From assembly GCF_010122465.1 (NCBI RefSeq), contig NZ_WLZY01000012.1, positions 1 through 64,000 of the forward strand: DNA of 64,000 bases, written 5' to 3'. The stretch's first letter is position 1; each line of letters begins with the position of its first letter. Made by a program: the position numbers and the translations under genes. The notes below the pieces were generated by a model. That model had not been told where the DNA came from and made no database searches. It was given only the letters and a program-made list of their open reading frames with translations. Below, in pieces: positions 53,219 through 61,758 of this stretch. The stretch comes from Phytoactinopolyspora mesophila (GTDB lineage: Bacteria > Actinomycetota > Actinomycetes > Jiangellales > Jiangellaceae).

Positions 53219-53395
53219 GTGCGTCCGGCATTGGAATCTCTCCGTGGTTGTGTCTGGGCATGTCGAGCGGCGAGGCGGCGGACGAGGCACGAGGGAGCCG
53301 GCAAGCGCGACCGTCAGTTGGCGGGGGAGGCCGATGGCGAAGCCTCCTGCCGACCGAGTCTGCTGGGCGAGGAGAGATTCCAATGCCGAACGCAC
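53219..53395. repeat. Intact dispersed palindromic element, 177 bp
   Basis: Arms of 25 nt (53219-53243 and 53371-53395) pair with one mismatch, and the right arm ends directly at the stop codon of the minus-strand permease. The core CCGAGTCTGCTGGGCGAGG is shared with the copies at 20728, 40150 and 49700. An internal hairpin (GGGGGAGGC with GCCTCCTGCC) matches that of the 40-kb copy. The arm sequence differs from other copies but still pairs. Confidence 0.82.
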
Positions 53396-54508
53396 TCACT
53401 CGGTGCGTGCCCAGGCTTTGCTCAGCCCGACCTTGCCGCCGGTCTGGAGCAAGGAGCCCGAGTAGAGGCGGCTCGCCACCAGCACACACGCCACCACCGC
53501 GACTGCCAGGAGCCCAAGGGCCACGAATGGCTCCCACGAGTCCGCGTCACCGGCGAACAGCCGGGCCGGCATCGCCACCGGAGCGGAAAACGGCAGGTAC
53601 GACAGGATCGTCATCACCAGGTCGTTGCCACGGAAGAAGATCACTCCCATGTAGGGCACCATGACCAGCGTCATCACCAACGACGTGCTGGATCCCAGGT
53701 CTTCCTGCCGGCTGATCACCGCGCCGGCCACCGCCCACATCCCGGCCAAGAGCACGAACCCCAGGATGAAGAACGGCACGAACCAGCCGAGCGCACCGCC
53801 TATGACGTCGAGCAGGTCGTCTTGTTCACCGGCGCGAAGCGCCACGGGTGTGAGAACCGCCAGAACCGCCACCTGGCCGAAGACCAGCAGCGAATACCCG
53901 ACGATCTTGCCGGCCAGCAGCGTCCGCACCGGGATGGTAGCGACCAGGATCTCGACGATGCGGGTCTGTTTCTCGGTGACGACGCTCTGCGCGATCGCCA
54001 TACCGAAGCTCATCGCGAACATGAAGAAGATCAGCGCGAAGAGGAAGGTCACCAGGAACCGCACGCCTTCGCTGACGTCGGCCGGCTCCAGCAGATCCAC
54101 CGGCGGCGACACGCTGAGGGTCAGAATGACGTCGTCGGGCGCGTCACTCAGCGCGATGATCCGCAATCCGACGGGGGAGTCGCCCGCTGGGTCCGGAATG
54201 ATCGCGGCGTCGACGTCACCGGATCTCACCAGGTCCTCCGCGGCCTGTTGATCCGCCGCCTCCTGAACGTCCAGGTCGCCGGCGGCGGCGATTTGGGCGG
54301 CTTCGGCTCCGACAGCCGCGACGCTGGTGGAGCCGCCGTCGAAAAGCCTGGGAAGAAGCGACATCGCGAAGATACCGACTACCAAGACGGCAAAGGTGAG
54401 CCAGAAACCCTTCGATTGGATCTGAGTTCTGATCTCCCGTTCGGCCACCAGACGAGTGGAGCTGAGGAACGTCGAGCCCGCCTGGTTGTTCGTCTGCGAG
54501 TCCATCAC
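53396..54508 (-). CDS. ABC exporter permease (NatB-like)
   Basis: A 370-residue ABC-2 permease. One N-terminal helix (about 34-54) is followed by a large extracytoplasmic domain (about 60-150) and then five helices, including LIFFMFAMSFGMAIAQSVVTEKQTRIVEIL, a NatB signature spanning helix and loop. NatAB exporters export Na+ or lipophilic compounds. The gene overlaps its ATPase by 4 nt, and its stop codon touches the palindromic element. Confidence 0.9.
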   Translation of the reverse strand: MMDSQTNNQAGSTFLSSTRLVAEREIRTQIQSKGFWLTFAVLVVGIFAMSLLPRLFDGGSTSVAAVGAEAAQIAAAGDLDVQEAADQQAAEDLVRSGDVDAAIIPDPAGDSPVGLRIIALSDAPDDVILTLSVSPPVDLLEPADVSEGVRFLVTFLFALIFFMFAMSFGMAIAQSVVTEKQTRIVEILVATIPVRTLLAGKIVGYSLLVFGQVAVLAVLTPVALRAGEQDDLLDVIGGALGWFVPFFILGFVLLAGMWAVAGAVISRQEDLGSSTSLVMTLVMVPYMGVIFFRGNDLVMTILSYLPFSAPVAMPARLFAGDADSWEPFVALGLLAVAVVACVLVASRLYSGSLLQTGGKVGLSKAWARTE

Positions 54509-55416
54509 ACGACCTCCTGGAAGATCTCCGCCAGCGACGGCGTCACCGGCCCGAAGCTACGCACCGGCCCACGCCGCATCGCATGCTCCAGGACTGACTG
54601 GTCACGGCGGCCGGACTCGAGGCCAGCCGCCGACGGCGACTCCTCAGTCAGCTCGAAGACAACTCGAGGCCCGTCGAGCTCGACCATCTTGATACCCGCC
54701 ATGTCCCGGACCCATCCGGCATCGTCGTCGACGACCAACTGGAACCGCCGGGTGCCGAACCGGTCCCGAAGGCTCTCCCGCCGCCCGCTCGCGGCGACCG
54801 TCCCGCCAGCGATGATCACCAGATCATCGCAGAGCCGTTCCACCAGTTCGAGCTGATGACTCGAGAACAGCACGGGTACACCCCGGGCGGCACGGTCCCG
54901 CAGGACCTCGACGACATTCTCCACCGCGATGGGATCCAACCCCGAGAACGGCTCATCGAGAATAAGCAGGTCAGGATCATGCACCAGCGCCGCCGCGATC
55001 TGGGCACGCTGCTGGTTTCCCAGGGACAGTTCCTGCACCGGGTCGTTCGCGCGTGTCTCCAAGCTGAGCTGCTCGAGCAGTTCAGCGGTATTCCGGCGAG
55101 CCGCCGACGGATCGAGCCCGTGCAGCCGACCGAGATAGGTGATCTGATCGGCGACCTTCATCTTCGGGTAAAGGCCCCGTTCCTCCGGCATGTAACCGAA
55201 TCGCTGCCGCACACCTTGCGTGACGGGAGCGCCACCCCAGGTGACCGTGCCACCGTGGGGTGCCAGGATGCCGAGAATCACGCGCATCGTGGTTGTCTTG
55301 CCCGAACCGTTGGCGCCAACGAACCCGGTCATCCGGCCCGGGGCGACGTCGAACGAGACGTCGTCGAGGGCTCGGAGCTCGCCGAAGTTTCGGCTCACCG
55401 AGCGCACTTGCAACAT
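54505..55416 (-). CDS. ABC exporter ATP-binding protein (NatA-like)
   Basis: A 303-residue ATPase subunit. It has Walker A GANGSGKTTT, the signature LSLGNQQRAQIAAAL, Walker B LLILDEPFSGLDP and switch His in SSHQLELVE. The C-terminal ~90 residues form a regulatory extension. It is the first gene of the NatAB-like unit, with the two-component system genes upstream on the same strand. The ATG start is 217 bp from the response-regulator stop. Confidence 0.92.
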   Translation of the reverse strand: MLQVRSVSRNFGELRALDDVSFDVAPGRMTGFVGANGSGKTTTMRVILGILAPHGGTVTWGGAPVTQGVRQRFGYMPEERGLYPKMKVADQITYLGRLHGLDPSAARRNTAELLEQLSLETRANDPVQELSLGNQQRAQIAAALVHDPDLLILDEPFSGLDPIAVENVVEVLRDRAARGVPVLFSSHQLELVERLCDDLVIIAGGTVAASGRRESLRDRFGTRRFQLVVDDDAGWVRDMAGIKMVELDGPRVVFELTEESPSAAGLESGRRDQSVLEHAMRRGPVRSFGPVTPSLAEIFQEVV

Positions 55417-55511
55417 GGCACGTCCTCCACCTGTGTGTTGCCCTCAAGGGCGGGGTAAATCCGGTCGATTGGTGATCACACTCGTTCCAACGCCCTGACC
55501 CGAACTCAGGG

Positions 55512-55527
55512 ACACTAGAACACTAGA
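55512..55527. promoter_or_regulatory. 8-bp direct repeat before the NatA-like gene
   Basis: ACACTAGA occurs twice in immediate succession, about 96 bp upstream of the NatA-like start. It lies beside a short hairpin (CCCTGA/TCAGGG, 55493-55511). TCTAGTGT read on the minus strand could be part of a promoter or an operator for the neighbouring response regulator. It is suggestive only. Confidence 0.35.
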
Positions 55528-55633
55528 TTTCGATCGCCACGCAGCGCGTCCGGCGCTCGGACCACCTGAGGTCCTCCGCGCGACGGATCTCCAGCCGCCG
55601 GGACCTGACTCGTCGCCGGGTTCAGGAACAGGC

Positions 55634-56353
55634 TCAGGGCCCCGAAGGCACGACGACCGCGTTCTCGTAGGCATAGACCACGGCATGGGTGCGATCACGC
55701 AGCCCGAGCTTCATCAGGATTCGGGATACGTGTGTTTTGACGGTCGTCTCCCCGAGATACAACTCAGCGGCGATCTCGGCATTGGTGGCTCCCCGAGCCA
55801 GCAAGACCAGAACCTCGAACTCGCGATCGGTCAGTTCGGGTGGCCGGCGCGGCTCCGTGGCGGGCGCTGGAGCGCTGAAACGCGCGATCACTCTCCTGGT
55901 CACCTCCGGCGAGAGCAGAGCATCCCCGCGAGCCACGATGCGCACCGACTCAACGAGATCGTCCGCGGACGCGTTCTTCAGCAAGAACCCGCTCGCGCCG
56001 GCTTGAAGCGCCTCGAAAAGATAGTCCTCGCGATCGAACGTGGTCAGGATGACGATCTTCACCGCGTCCTGAGGCCCATCCGTGGGCGGGCAGCCCGGGT
56101 CCACCGTGCGGAGGATGCGCCTGGTGGCTTCTAAGCCGTCGACGCCGGGCATCTGGACGTCCATCAGGACCACGTCCGGCTCCAGCTGCCGCGTGAGTTC
56201 TACGGCTTCGGAGCCGTCGCGCGCTTCGCCCACAACCTCTATCCCCGGTTCCACCCCGAGGATTGCCCGGAACCCAGTCCGAACCAGGTCCTGGTCATCC
56301 GCGATCAGGACACGTATCGACGTGGCGCCGCCGGTCATGGGGTCCTCGTTCAT
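55634..56353 (-). CDS. NarL/FixJ-family response regulator
   Basis: A 239-residue response regulator. The receiver domain has the acidic pair Asp19-Asp20, phospho-acceptor Asp65 in DVVLMDVQMPG and Lys in GFLLKNA. The LuxR-type helix-turn-helix at about 170-230 has LTDREFEVLVLLARGATNAEIA. It is coupled to the kinase gene by a 4-nt overlap. The downstream NatAB-type exporter is a plausible target of this antibiotic- or envelope-stress-type pair. Confidence 0.93.
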   Translation of the reverse strand: MNEDPMTGGATSIRVLIADDQDLVRTGFRAILGVEPGIEVVGEARDGSEAVELTRQLEPDVVLMDVQMPGVDGLEATRRILRTVDPGCPPTDGPQDAVKIVILTTFDREDYLFEALQAGASGFLLKNASADDLVESVRIVARGDALLSPEVTRRVIARFSAPAPATEPRRPPELTDREFEVLVLLARGATNAEIAAELYLGETTVKTHVSRILMKLGLRDRTHAVVYAYENAVVVPSGP

Positions 56354-57789
56354 CGTGCCTCCGCCGGTGTTTGCGGCAGCTCACCGGCGCTGTGGTGGTT
56401 GTCGGCGTCGGGCGCCAACGGCATTCTCGCGCGGACCATGAACCCACCGCCCGCTCTCGGCCCTACTTCGAGCTCGCCACCGTGGACAGCGACCCGCTCG
56501 CGCATTCCGAGCAGGCCCAGCCCGCCTCCACTCTCCTCCGCGCGGCTCGGCGGACGGCCCCGGCCGTCATCGGCCACGTCGATTTCCAGTAGATACTCCA
56601 GAAACCGGACTCGCAGCGCGACATTGCTGGCGGCAGCGTGTTTCACGGTGTTCGTCAGCGCCTCTTGGACAATCCGGTAAGCAGACAACGCGAGCGCATC
56701 CGGCACCGTCCTGGGCTCCCCATAGACCGCATAGTCGACCTGCAGCCCGGCGCTTTGCGCCTCCGCCACCAGATGGGGCAACTGTTCAAGCCCAGGTGAC
56801 GAGAGGTGTGAACCGGTGTCGTCGCCGGATTCGGCTCGGCCGTGCGGGTCGGTGCGCAACACGCCCAGCAAGCCTCGCAGCTCCGTCACCGCGGTCCGGG
56901 CTGTCCGTTCGACCGCGCCCAGCGCGTTGCTCGCCAGGTCATAATCTGAAGCAAGTACTCGCCGGGCCGCCGTGGCCTGCACCCCCATCACCGAAACGTG
57001 ATGTGCGACCACGTCATGCAAGTCTCGCGCGATCCGCAGTCGTTCGGCGATCACCGCCTGCCGCGCGTTCTCCTCCTGAGACTGCCGGAGCTGTTCACCC
57101 TGAAGCTCCAGTTCGTAACGGCGGCGGGCGGACTCCCAGCCGGCGCTGCCGAAGAAGTACGCGGACAGGAAGAACAACAGGTTGAAACCGATGGAGTAGA
57201 GCGTGGCAGCCAGGACCGGATCCAGTGGCCCGGCCGCCGCTGGGAAAGCCCGGTCGGGTTCGGCTTGCAACGAGTCGACGAGCGAATACCCGAGCCAGCA
57301 GAACATCGCCACGATGACGCCGATCCGCACCCATCGAGCCCGCATCCGATCGCCGCCCCACGCACCGAGCGTGTAGATGGCGAAGAAGAGCGCTATCGAC
57401 GGAATCAGGTTGTCGCCGTTCTCGCGGATCTGCGCCGCGACGAAGACAACTGCGACGATGAGCACAACGGCCGCCGGGAAGCGGCGCCGCACCACCAGCG
57501 GAACGGTCAGCCCGATCCCCCAGGCCAACTGCTCGGTCAGCGACGGCGCGCCATCGAAGATGAACGCACCCATGCTGTTGACGAGCAGCGTGGTGACGAC
57601 AGCGCCGAGCACCACCGCCAACCCGATCCAGACGTCGTTGGCCTGCTGCTTGCGGGTCGGCCCCGGCCTGGACCACTGTTCCCAGTCGACGCCACGATGA
57701 AGGACGCCCGTACCGGCCGCTGTTTCGCTGCCGTCCAACGGACGTGGCGTCGTCCGGTGGACAGCGGTTGGTGAATCCGCCACGCTCAT
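56350..57789 (-). CDS. Sensor histidine kinase (NarX/DesK-like)
   Basis: About 479 residues. Four to five N-terminal helices sense an unknown signal. The HisKA_3 dimerisation domain has phospho-His258 in RIARDLHDVVAHHVSVM. The ATPase domain has the N box VQEALTNTVKHAAAS and G boxes DDGRG and GGGLGLLGMRERV. The ATG at 57789 (MSVADSP) is 38 bp from the divergent hydroquinone reductase start. Signal and partner are encoded together. Confidence 0.91.
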   Translation of the reverse strand: MSVADSPTAVHRTTPRPLDGSETAAGTGVLHRGVDWEQWSRPGPTRKQQANDVWIGLAVVLGAVVTTLLVNSMGAFIFDGAPSLTEQLAWGIGLTVPLVVRRRFPAAVVLIVAVVFVAAQIRENGDNLIPSIALFFAIYTLGAWGGDRMRARWVRIGVIVAMFCWLGYSLVDSLQAEPDRAFPAAAGPLDPVLAATLYSIGFNLLFFLSAYFFGSAGWESARRRYELELQGEQLRQSQEENARQAVIAERLRIARDLHDVVAHHVSVMGVQATAARRVLASDYDLASNALGAVERTARTAVTELRGLLGVLRTDPHGRAESGDDTGSHLSSPGLEQLPHLVAEAQSAGLQVDYAVYGEPRTVPDALALSAYRIVQEALTNTVKHAAASNVALRVRFLEYLLEIDVADDGRGRPPSRAEESGGGLGLLGMRERVAVHGGELEVGPRAGGGFMVRARMPLAPDADNHHSAGELPQTPAEAR

Positions 57790-57826
57790 GAGTGTCAAGG
57801 TAATGCACGTAGAAGCGGGAGATTGC

Positions 57827-58876
57827 ATGACTTCTCATGAGTCCGGCGACCAGACCAACACGTCGGAGGACGTTTCCCCGCGTGGTGAGTACACCCGTGA
57901 CATGAGGTACATCACCACCCGCGTCACGGCGGATGGCCGCGATGGCTACCCGGTGGAAACGGACCGATACCGCTTGGTCGCGGCCCGCGCTTGCCCATGG
58001 GCCAACCGCGCCGTCATCGTGCGCCGGCTCCTGGGCCTCGAGCCGGTGCTGTCCCTGGGCTTGTGCGGGCCAGTACATGACGAACGTAGCTGGACCTTCG
58101 ATCTCGACCCCGGCGGCGTCGACCCGGTCCTGCGGATACCCCGGCTGCAGGACGCCTACTTCGCCCGGTTCCCCGACTATTCGCGCGGCATCACCGTGCC
58201 GGCCGTCGTCGACGTGCCGAGCGGCCAAGTGGTGACCAACGACTTCCGACAGATCACTCTGGACTTCACCACCGAGTGGACCAGATACCACCGCGACGGC
58301 GCCCCGGACTTGTACCCGGAGAAACTGCGCGACGAAATCGACGAGATCAACGAACTCGTCTTCACCGACGTCAACAACGGGGTGTACCGGTGCGGGTTTG
58401 CCGGATCACAGGAGAGCTACGAGCGAGCCTACGACGCTCTGTTCGCCCGCCTCGACTGGCTGGAGACCCGGCTGACCGACCAGCGCTACCTGGTAGGCGG
58501 CACGATCACGGAGGCCGACATCAGGTTGTTCACCACCCTGGTGCGCTTCGATTCGGTGTACCACGGGCATTTCAAGTGCAACCGCAACAAGCTGACGGAG
58601 ATGCCGGCGCTCTGGGCGTATGCGCGGGACCTGTTCCAGACCCCGGGATTCGGCGACACCATCGACTTCCCGCAGATCAAAGAGCACTACTATCGCGTGC
58701 ACACCGGTATCAATCCGACCCAGATCGTTCCCAAGGGGCCGGAGCTGACGAACTGGCTGGAGCCTCACCACCGAGAGAATCTGGGCGAGCGTCCCTTCGG
58801 GGACGGCACTCCTCCAGGACCGCCGCCGCAGGACGAGCGAGTGCCGCCCGAGGGCAATGTGGGCAGCAGCTCCTAG
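57827..58876 (+). CDS. Glutathionyl/mycothiolyl-hydroquinone reductase (Xi-class GST)
   Basis: A 349-residue Xi-class glutathione-transferase-like reductase. The catalytic cysteine is Cys56 in RACPWANRAVIVRR, and DPGGVDPVLRIPRLQDAY and NNGVYRCGFAGSQ are family segments. It reduces thiol-conjugated hydroquinones; in actinobacteria the thiol is mycothiol. The GTG-rich, proline/glycine tail of about 40 residues is disordered. The ATG at 57827 is the first with family alignment. Confidence 0.92.
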   Translation: MTSHESGDQTNTSEDVSPRGEYTRDMRYITTRVTADGRDGYPVETDRYRLVAARACPWANRAVIVRRLLGLEPVLSLGLCGPVHDERSWTFDLDPGGVDPVLRIPRLQDAYFARFPDYSRGITVPAVVDVPSGQVVTNDFRQITLDFTTEWTRYHRDGAPDLYPEKLRDEIDEINELVFTDVNNGVYRCGFAGSQESYERAYDALFARLDWLETRLTDQRYLVGGTITEADIRLFTTLVRFDSVYHGHFKCNRNKLTEMPALWAYARDLFQTPGFGDTIDFPQIKEHYYRVHTGINPTQIVPKGPELTNWLEPHHRENLGERPFGDGTPPGPPPQDERVPPEGNVGSSS

Positions 58877-59940
58877 AGCGGATTCAAACGCCGCTGGCCG
58901 TTCGCGGAGGCTCCGTTCAGCCGGTCGCGTAATGCCCTGATCTCTTCCTCGAGACTCTGCAGTGCGCGAAGGATCGTGGCGTCATTGTGCTGACTGGTGG
59001 CGAAGGACGGCGCAGTGGACCGCCGATACGCGCGCCTACCGGCCGGACGCGCTTGGTCCCGTACCGCACGCTCTTTGTCGGCCATGAGCTGGTTGACGAC
59101 GAGTGCCTCGGCCGGCAGTGCCGCGCGGGCGGCTTGGTCTCGCTGCGACAGCCCGAGAACGTGCCCGAGCTGGCGCGCCGAGCTGTAGCCGATCCGATCC
59201 TTGCCCAGAGTGCGGTGGCGCCTGGGGTCTTCGGGATCGTCGAGGTTCAAGCTCGGCAGATACGTGCGGATGGTGCCGGGGTGTACGGCGTGCATTGGGC
59301 CCACCATCTCGTTGAATGCGTCCTCGACCACGCCTCCGACGAGGAACACCGTTCCGAGACCGACGAGTTCCTTGGTGACGTCGCGCACCCATATCTCGAA
59401 CTCACGTGTATCGCGATGCTCCTGGCTGGCCACGTACACCGGCCCCCGTCGTAGATCGTCAGCCAGATAGTCCATGAGATCCGGCAGATGGCTCAGCGCC
59501 AGCCACTGCGGCTCCGCGGTGATCGGGGTTCGGCCATCGTGGCAGGACAATTCACCGATGAGCGAGCGGAGAAAGGCCGGCACCGACATGAACCTGGTGG
59601 GCCCAGTGGGATCCAGGTCGCTGTCGTTCGGTAGCTCGATCTCGGTCCACAACCAACCCGGTGTGTCTGGGTGCTCGACGGCCGTCACCGTCGTCCGGTG
59701 CATCTCGCGGGCACCCTGGGCGAACGGATGGTGCCGCCGCCACCGATACGTCCAACCGTGCTGATCCCGGTCCATCAGCACAGTGATCACGTCGTTGTCT
59801 CCGAGCACGTATCGGCCTGGCGTGTCCGCTGGCACATCGAGCTGCTTGCTTGCCACCCATCTGCTCATCTGGGCGATGACAGCCTCGATGAGCGACTGAC
59901 CGGTATCAACACTCAAGAACGATCGATATCCGAGGGCCAT
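58873..59940 (-). CDS. Unrecognised accessory protein with C-terminal coiled coil
   Basis: A 355-residue soluble protein of no family I know. Segments such as YRSFLSVDTGQSLIEAVIAQ and PQWLALSHLPDLMDYLADDL read like an alpha/beta domain with a partner-binding face. A basic stretch (RPAGRRAYRRSTAP) and a heptad coiled coil (ILRALQSLEEEIRALRDRL) close the protein. It overlaps the convergent reductase gene by 4 nt and is divergent from another unknown gene. Its codon use is similar to its neighbours. It could be part of a stress or conflict module. Confidence 0.6.
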   Translation of the reverse strand: MALGYRSFLSVDTGQSLIEAVIAQMSRWVASKQLDVPADTPGRYVLGDNDVITVLMDRDQHGWTYRWRRHHPFAQGAREMHRTTVTAVEHPDTPGWLWTEIELPNDSDLDPTGPTRFMSVPAFLRSLIGELSCHDGRTPITAEPQWLALSHLPDLMDYLADDLRRGPVYVASQEHRDTREFEIWVRDVTKELVGLGTVFLVGGVVEDAFNEMVGPMHAVHPGTIRTYLPSLNLDDPEDPRRHRTLGKDRIGYSSARQLGHVLGLSQRDQAARAALPAEALVVNQLMADKERAVRDQARPAGRRAYRRSTAPSFATSQHNDATILRALQSLEEEIRALRDRLNGASANGQRRLNPL

Positions 59941-60108
59941 GATCCGATCCCCTCAACAAGTTTCATCACCCGACATGTTGATTTCATATTAAGCGTCCCC
60001 AGTGAAGCGTCAAGCCCCAAATCGGGACCCTTGGCGCTCAGCCGGCCCTGAGCACCGACGACCCGAAATCCTCGCCCGAAAAGTCCTCGATCCGAGACGA
60101 GAAGCGGT

Positions 60109-60570
60109 ATGTTTTCAGACGTGGAACTGGTTGCACTGGTCATCTCGATAGCTGCCCTCGCGCTCGCTGCTGCCGCGCTCCGGCAGGCCCGCCGGGCAGC
60201 GCGGCCGGGAGGTCAGGCCAACCACGCCCACGACTCCTCGCACGGTGTGCAACATGCCAATGAGGCCGCTCCGGCCGGCTCTGGCCGTGACCGGACCGCC
60301 GGCCGGGAACAGGTCGCCTTCACCCTCCGGCAACTGACGGACACGACGTACGAACTACGCAACCGAGGCACGGGCGCGGCCTACAGCGTGAAGTTCAGGG
60401 CGCACCGACTCGGCAAGAGTGCATCGTTCAAAGAGTTCCCCGCTGGACACGCCGAGGAATTCACCCTCACCCCCACCGACGATCCCGACCACAACATCAT
60501 CGAGATCAAGTGGCATGTCCGCCCGGATCGCTCCGATGCCGAGCAGCACAAGTTGCTCAGGGTGACGTGA
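60109..60570 (+). CDS. Unrecognised membrane-anchored protein
   Basis: A 153-residue protein. An N-terminal helix (about 5-25, LVALVISIAALALAAAAL) anchors it, followed by a polar, low-complexity linker (about 28-68). A C-terminal beta-sandwich-like domain (VAFTLRQLTDTTYELRNRGT, then SVKFRAHRLG) resembles a small Ig-like or C2-like fold. It is divergent from the accessory gene at 59940. Function unknown; the pair may form one module. An inverted repeat overlaps its stop codon. Confidence 0.6.
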   Translation: MFSDVELVALVISIAALALAAAALRQARRAARPGGQANHAHDSSHGVQHANEAAPAGSGRDRTAGREQVAFTLRQLTDTTYELRNRGTGAAYSVKFRAHRLGKSASFKEFPAGHAEEFTLTPTDDPDHNIIEIKWHVRPDRSDAEQHKLLRVT

Positions 60571-60597
60571 CCGGCGCGTCACAACGGCCACGTCACC
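60561..60597. terminator. Hairpin overlapping the stop codon of the membrane-anchored gene
   Basis: GGTGACGTG (60561-60569) pairs perfectly with CACGTCACC (60589-60597) across a 19-nt loop between two convergent genes. Its left arm covers the stop codon. It is a candidate terminator without a T-run. Confidence 0.5.
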
Positions 60598-60636
60598 ACC
60601 AGCCGGAGCACGTGCGGCCCCGGCGCCCGTGTTCCG

Positions 60637-61044
60637 TCAGCTGACGCGCTCAAGCGTCACAACCGGGATCACCCGGTCGGTTTTGGCCTCGTATTCCTTG
60701 AACCCCGGCATCAGTTCAGCCTGCGCGGCGAACAGCCGGTCACGCTCCGCCGGCCCGGCAATATTTGCCTTGGCTTCGAGCTTCTCGGTACCCACCTCCA
60801 CCGTGACGACCGGATTGGCCACGATGTTGAAGTACCAGGCCGGATGCGAGTCAGCGCCGCCGTTGGAAGCGATGACGACGAACCGGTCGCCGTCACGGGT
60901 ATACACCAGCGGAGACGTCCTGAGCAGGCCGGTCTTGGCGCCCGTCGTGGTGAGCAGCAGCATGGGCGCCCCCTCGAAGTCACCCCCGACCTTTCCGCCG
61001 TTCGCCCGGAACTCTTCGATGATCTTGTCGTTGAAACCGCTCAT
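60637..61044 (-). CDS. Deazaflavin (F420)-dependent nitroreductase family protein
   Basis: About 135 residues of the split-barrel DDN/F420H2-dependent reductase family. The segments MLLLTTTGAKTGLLRTSPLVY and HPAWYFNIVANPVVTVEVG are its hallmark. F420 use is family knowledge. The natural substrate is likely a quinone or other electrophile. The ATG at 61044 aligns with the family start better than the one at 61062. Confidence 0.9.
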   Translation of the reverse strand: MSGFNDKIIEEFRANGGKVGGDFEGAPMLLLTTTGAKTGLLRTSPLVYTRDGDRFVVIASNGGADSHPAWYFNIVANPVVTVEVGTEKLEAKANIAGPAERDRLFAAQAELMPGFKEYEAKTDRVIPVVTLERVS

Positions 61045-61205
61045 GCGTGGCCTGCTTTCCATTCACGTCGACTCGGTGACGGCACCGCTTTCACCCGAGA
61101 TCAACTCAGGGCAACGCGTGCGCATTCCCAGAAACGGAAGGAATTCCGATTAGCTCTCGACGAGAACGCGCGCGAGCACGCCGCACCCATCAACCTGGTG
61201 ATCAA

Positions 61206-61703
61206 TCACCACGTGGACGGCCTCGGCGCCCTTGGCCGGACAGGTGTTGACACGACGAAAGAGCTGGTGGTCTGCCCGTAGAGGAGAAACTGGTCGAGGA
61301 TCTGCTCGAGCGCCTCGATCTCCGGCACATGGATCTTCAGCAAGAAGCAGTCCTCTCCGCTGATCCGATGGCACTCGCTGACTTCGGGCAACCTCTCCGC
61401 CACCTCAGCGATCTTGGCCAGCTGACCTGGACCAGGCTTGATGCGCACCCATGCGGATACCGGCAGGCCAATGGCCGCTGGGTCGACGTCCAGACGATAC
61501 CCGCGGATCACGCCACCCTCCTCCAGTCGCGCGACACGCTCACGAACGGCCGGGGCCGACATGCCAATCCGCCGGGCCAGTTCCGAGACGGTGATCCGCG
61601 GTTCCGCCGAAAGCGCATCCAAGATGCGGCGGTTCGGCTCGTCAAGCAATGACCTTCCGTTCTGAAAGCCGTTCGGGGGCCGCGCTGACCGTTTCGAAGC
61701 CAT
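61206..61703 (-). CDS. Lrp/AsnC-family regulator
   Basis: A 165-residue regulator. The helix-turn-helix lies at about 20-70 (LDEPNRRILDALSAEPRITV, then IGMSAPAVRERVARLE). The AsnC ligand domain is at 80-160 with the family ISGEDCFLLKIHV strand. It is divergent from an EamA-type exporter, a common pairing for amino-acid efflux. A short palindrome ATGTACAT (61730-61737) lies in the shared 55-bp gap and may be the operator. Confidence 0.88.
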   Translation of the reverse strand: MASKRSARPPNGFQNGRSLLDEPNRRILDALSAEPRITVSELARRIGMSAPAVRERVARLEEGGVIRGYRLDVDPAAIGLPVSAWVRIKPGPGQLAKIAEVAERLPEVSECHRISGEDCFLLKIHVPEIEALEQILDQFLLYGQTTSSFVVSTPVRPRAPRPSTW

Positions 61704-61758
61704 GGCACTCCACTCACACTCTGCATGAGATGTACATTAGGGACGCCACATTCAAGTA

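Noticed and set aside
52871-54856. Long open frame across the riboswitch, repeat and ABC genes on the plus strand
   Set aside because: It runs antisense to the NatAB genes and through the riboswitch, with random-like composition. No homologous domain is visible.
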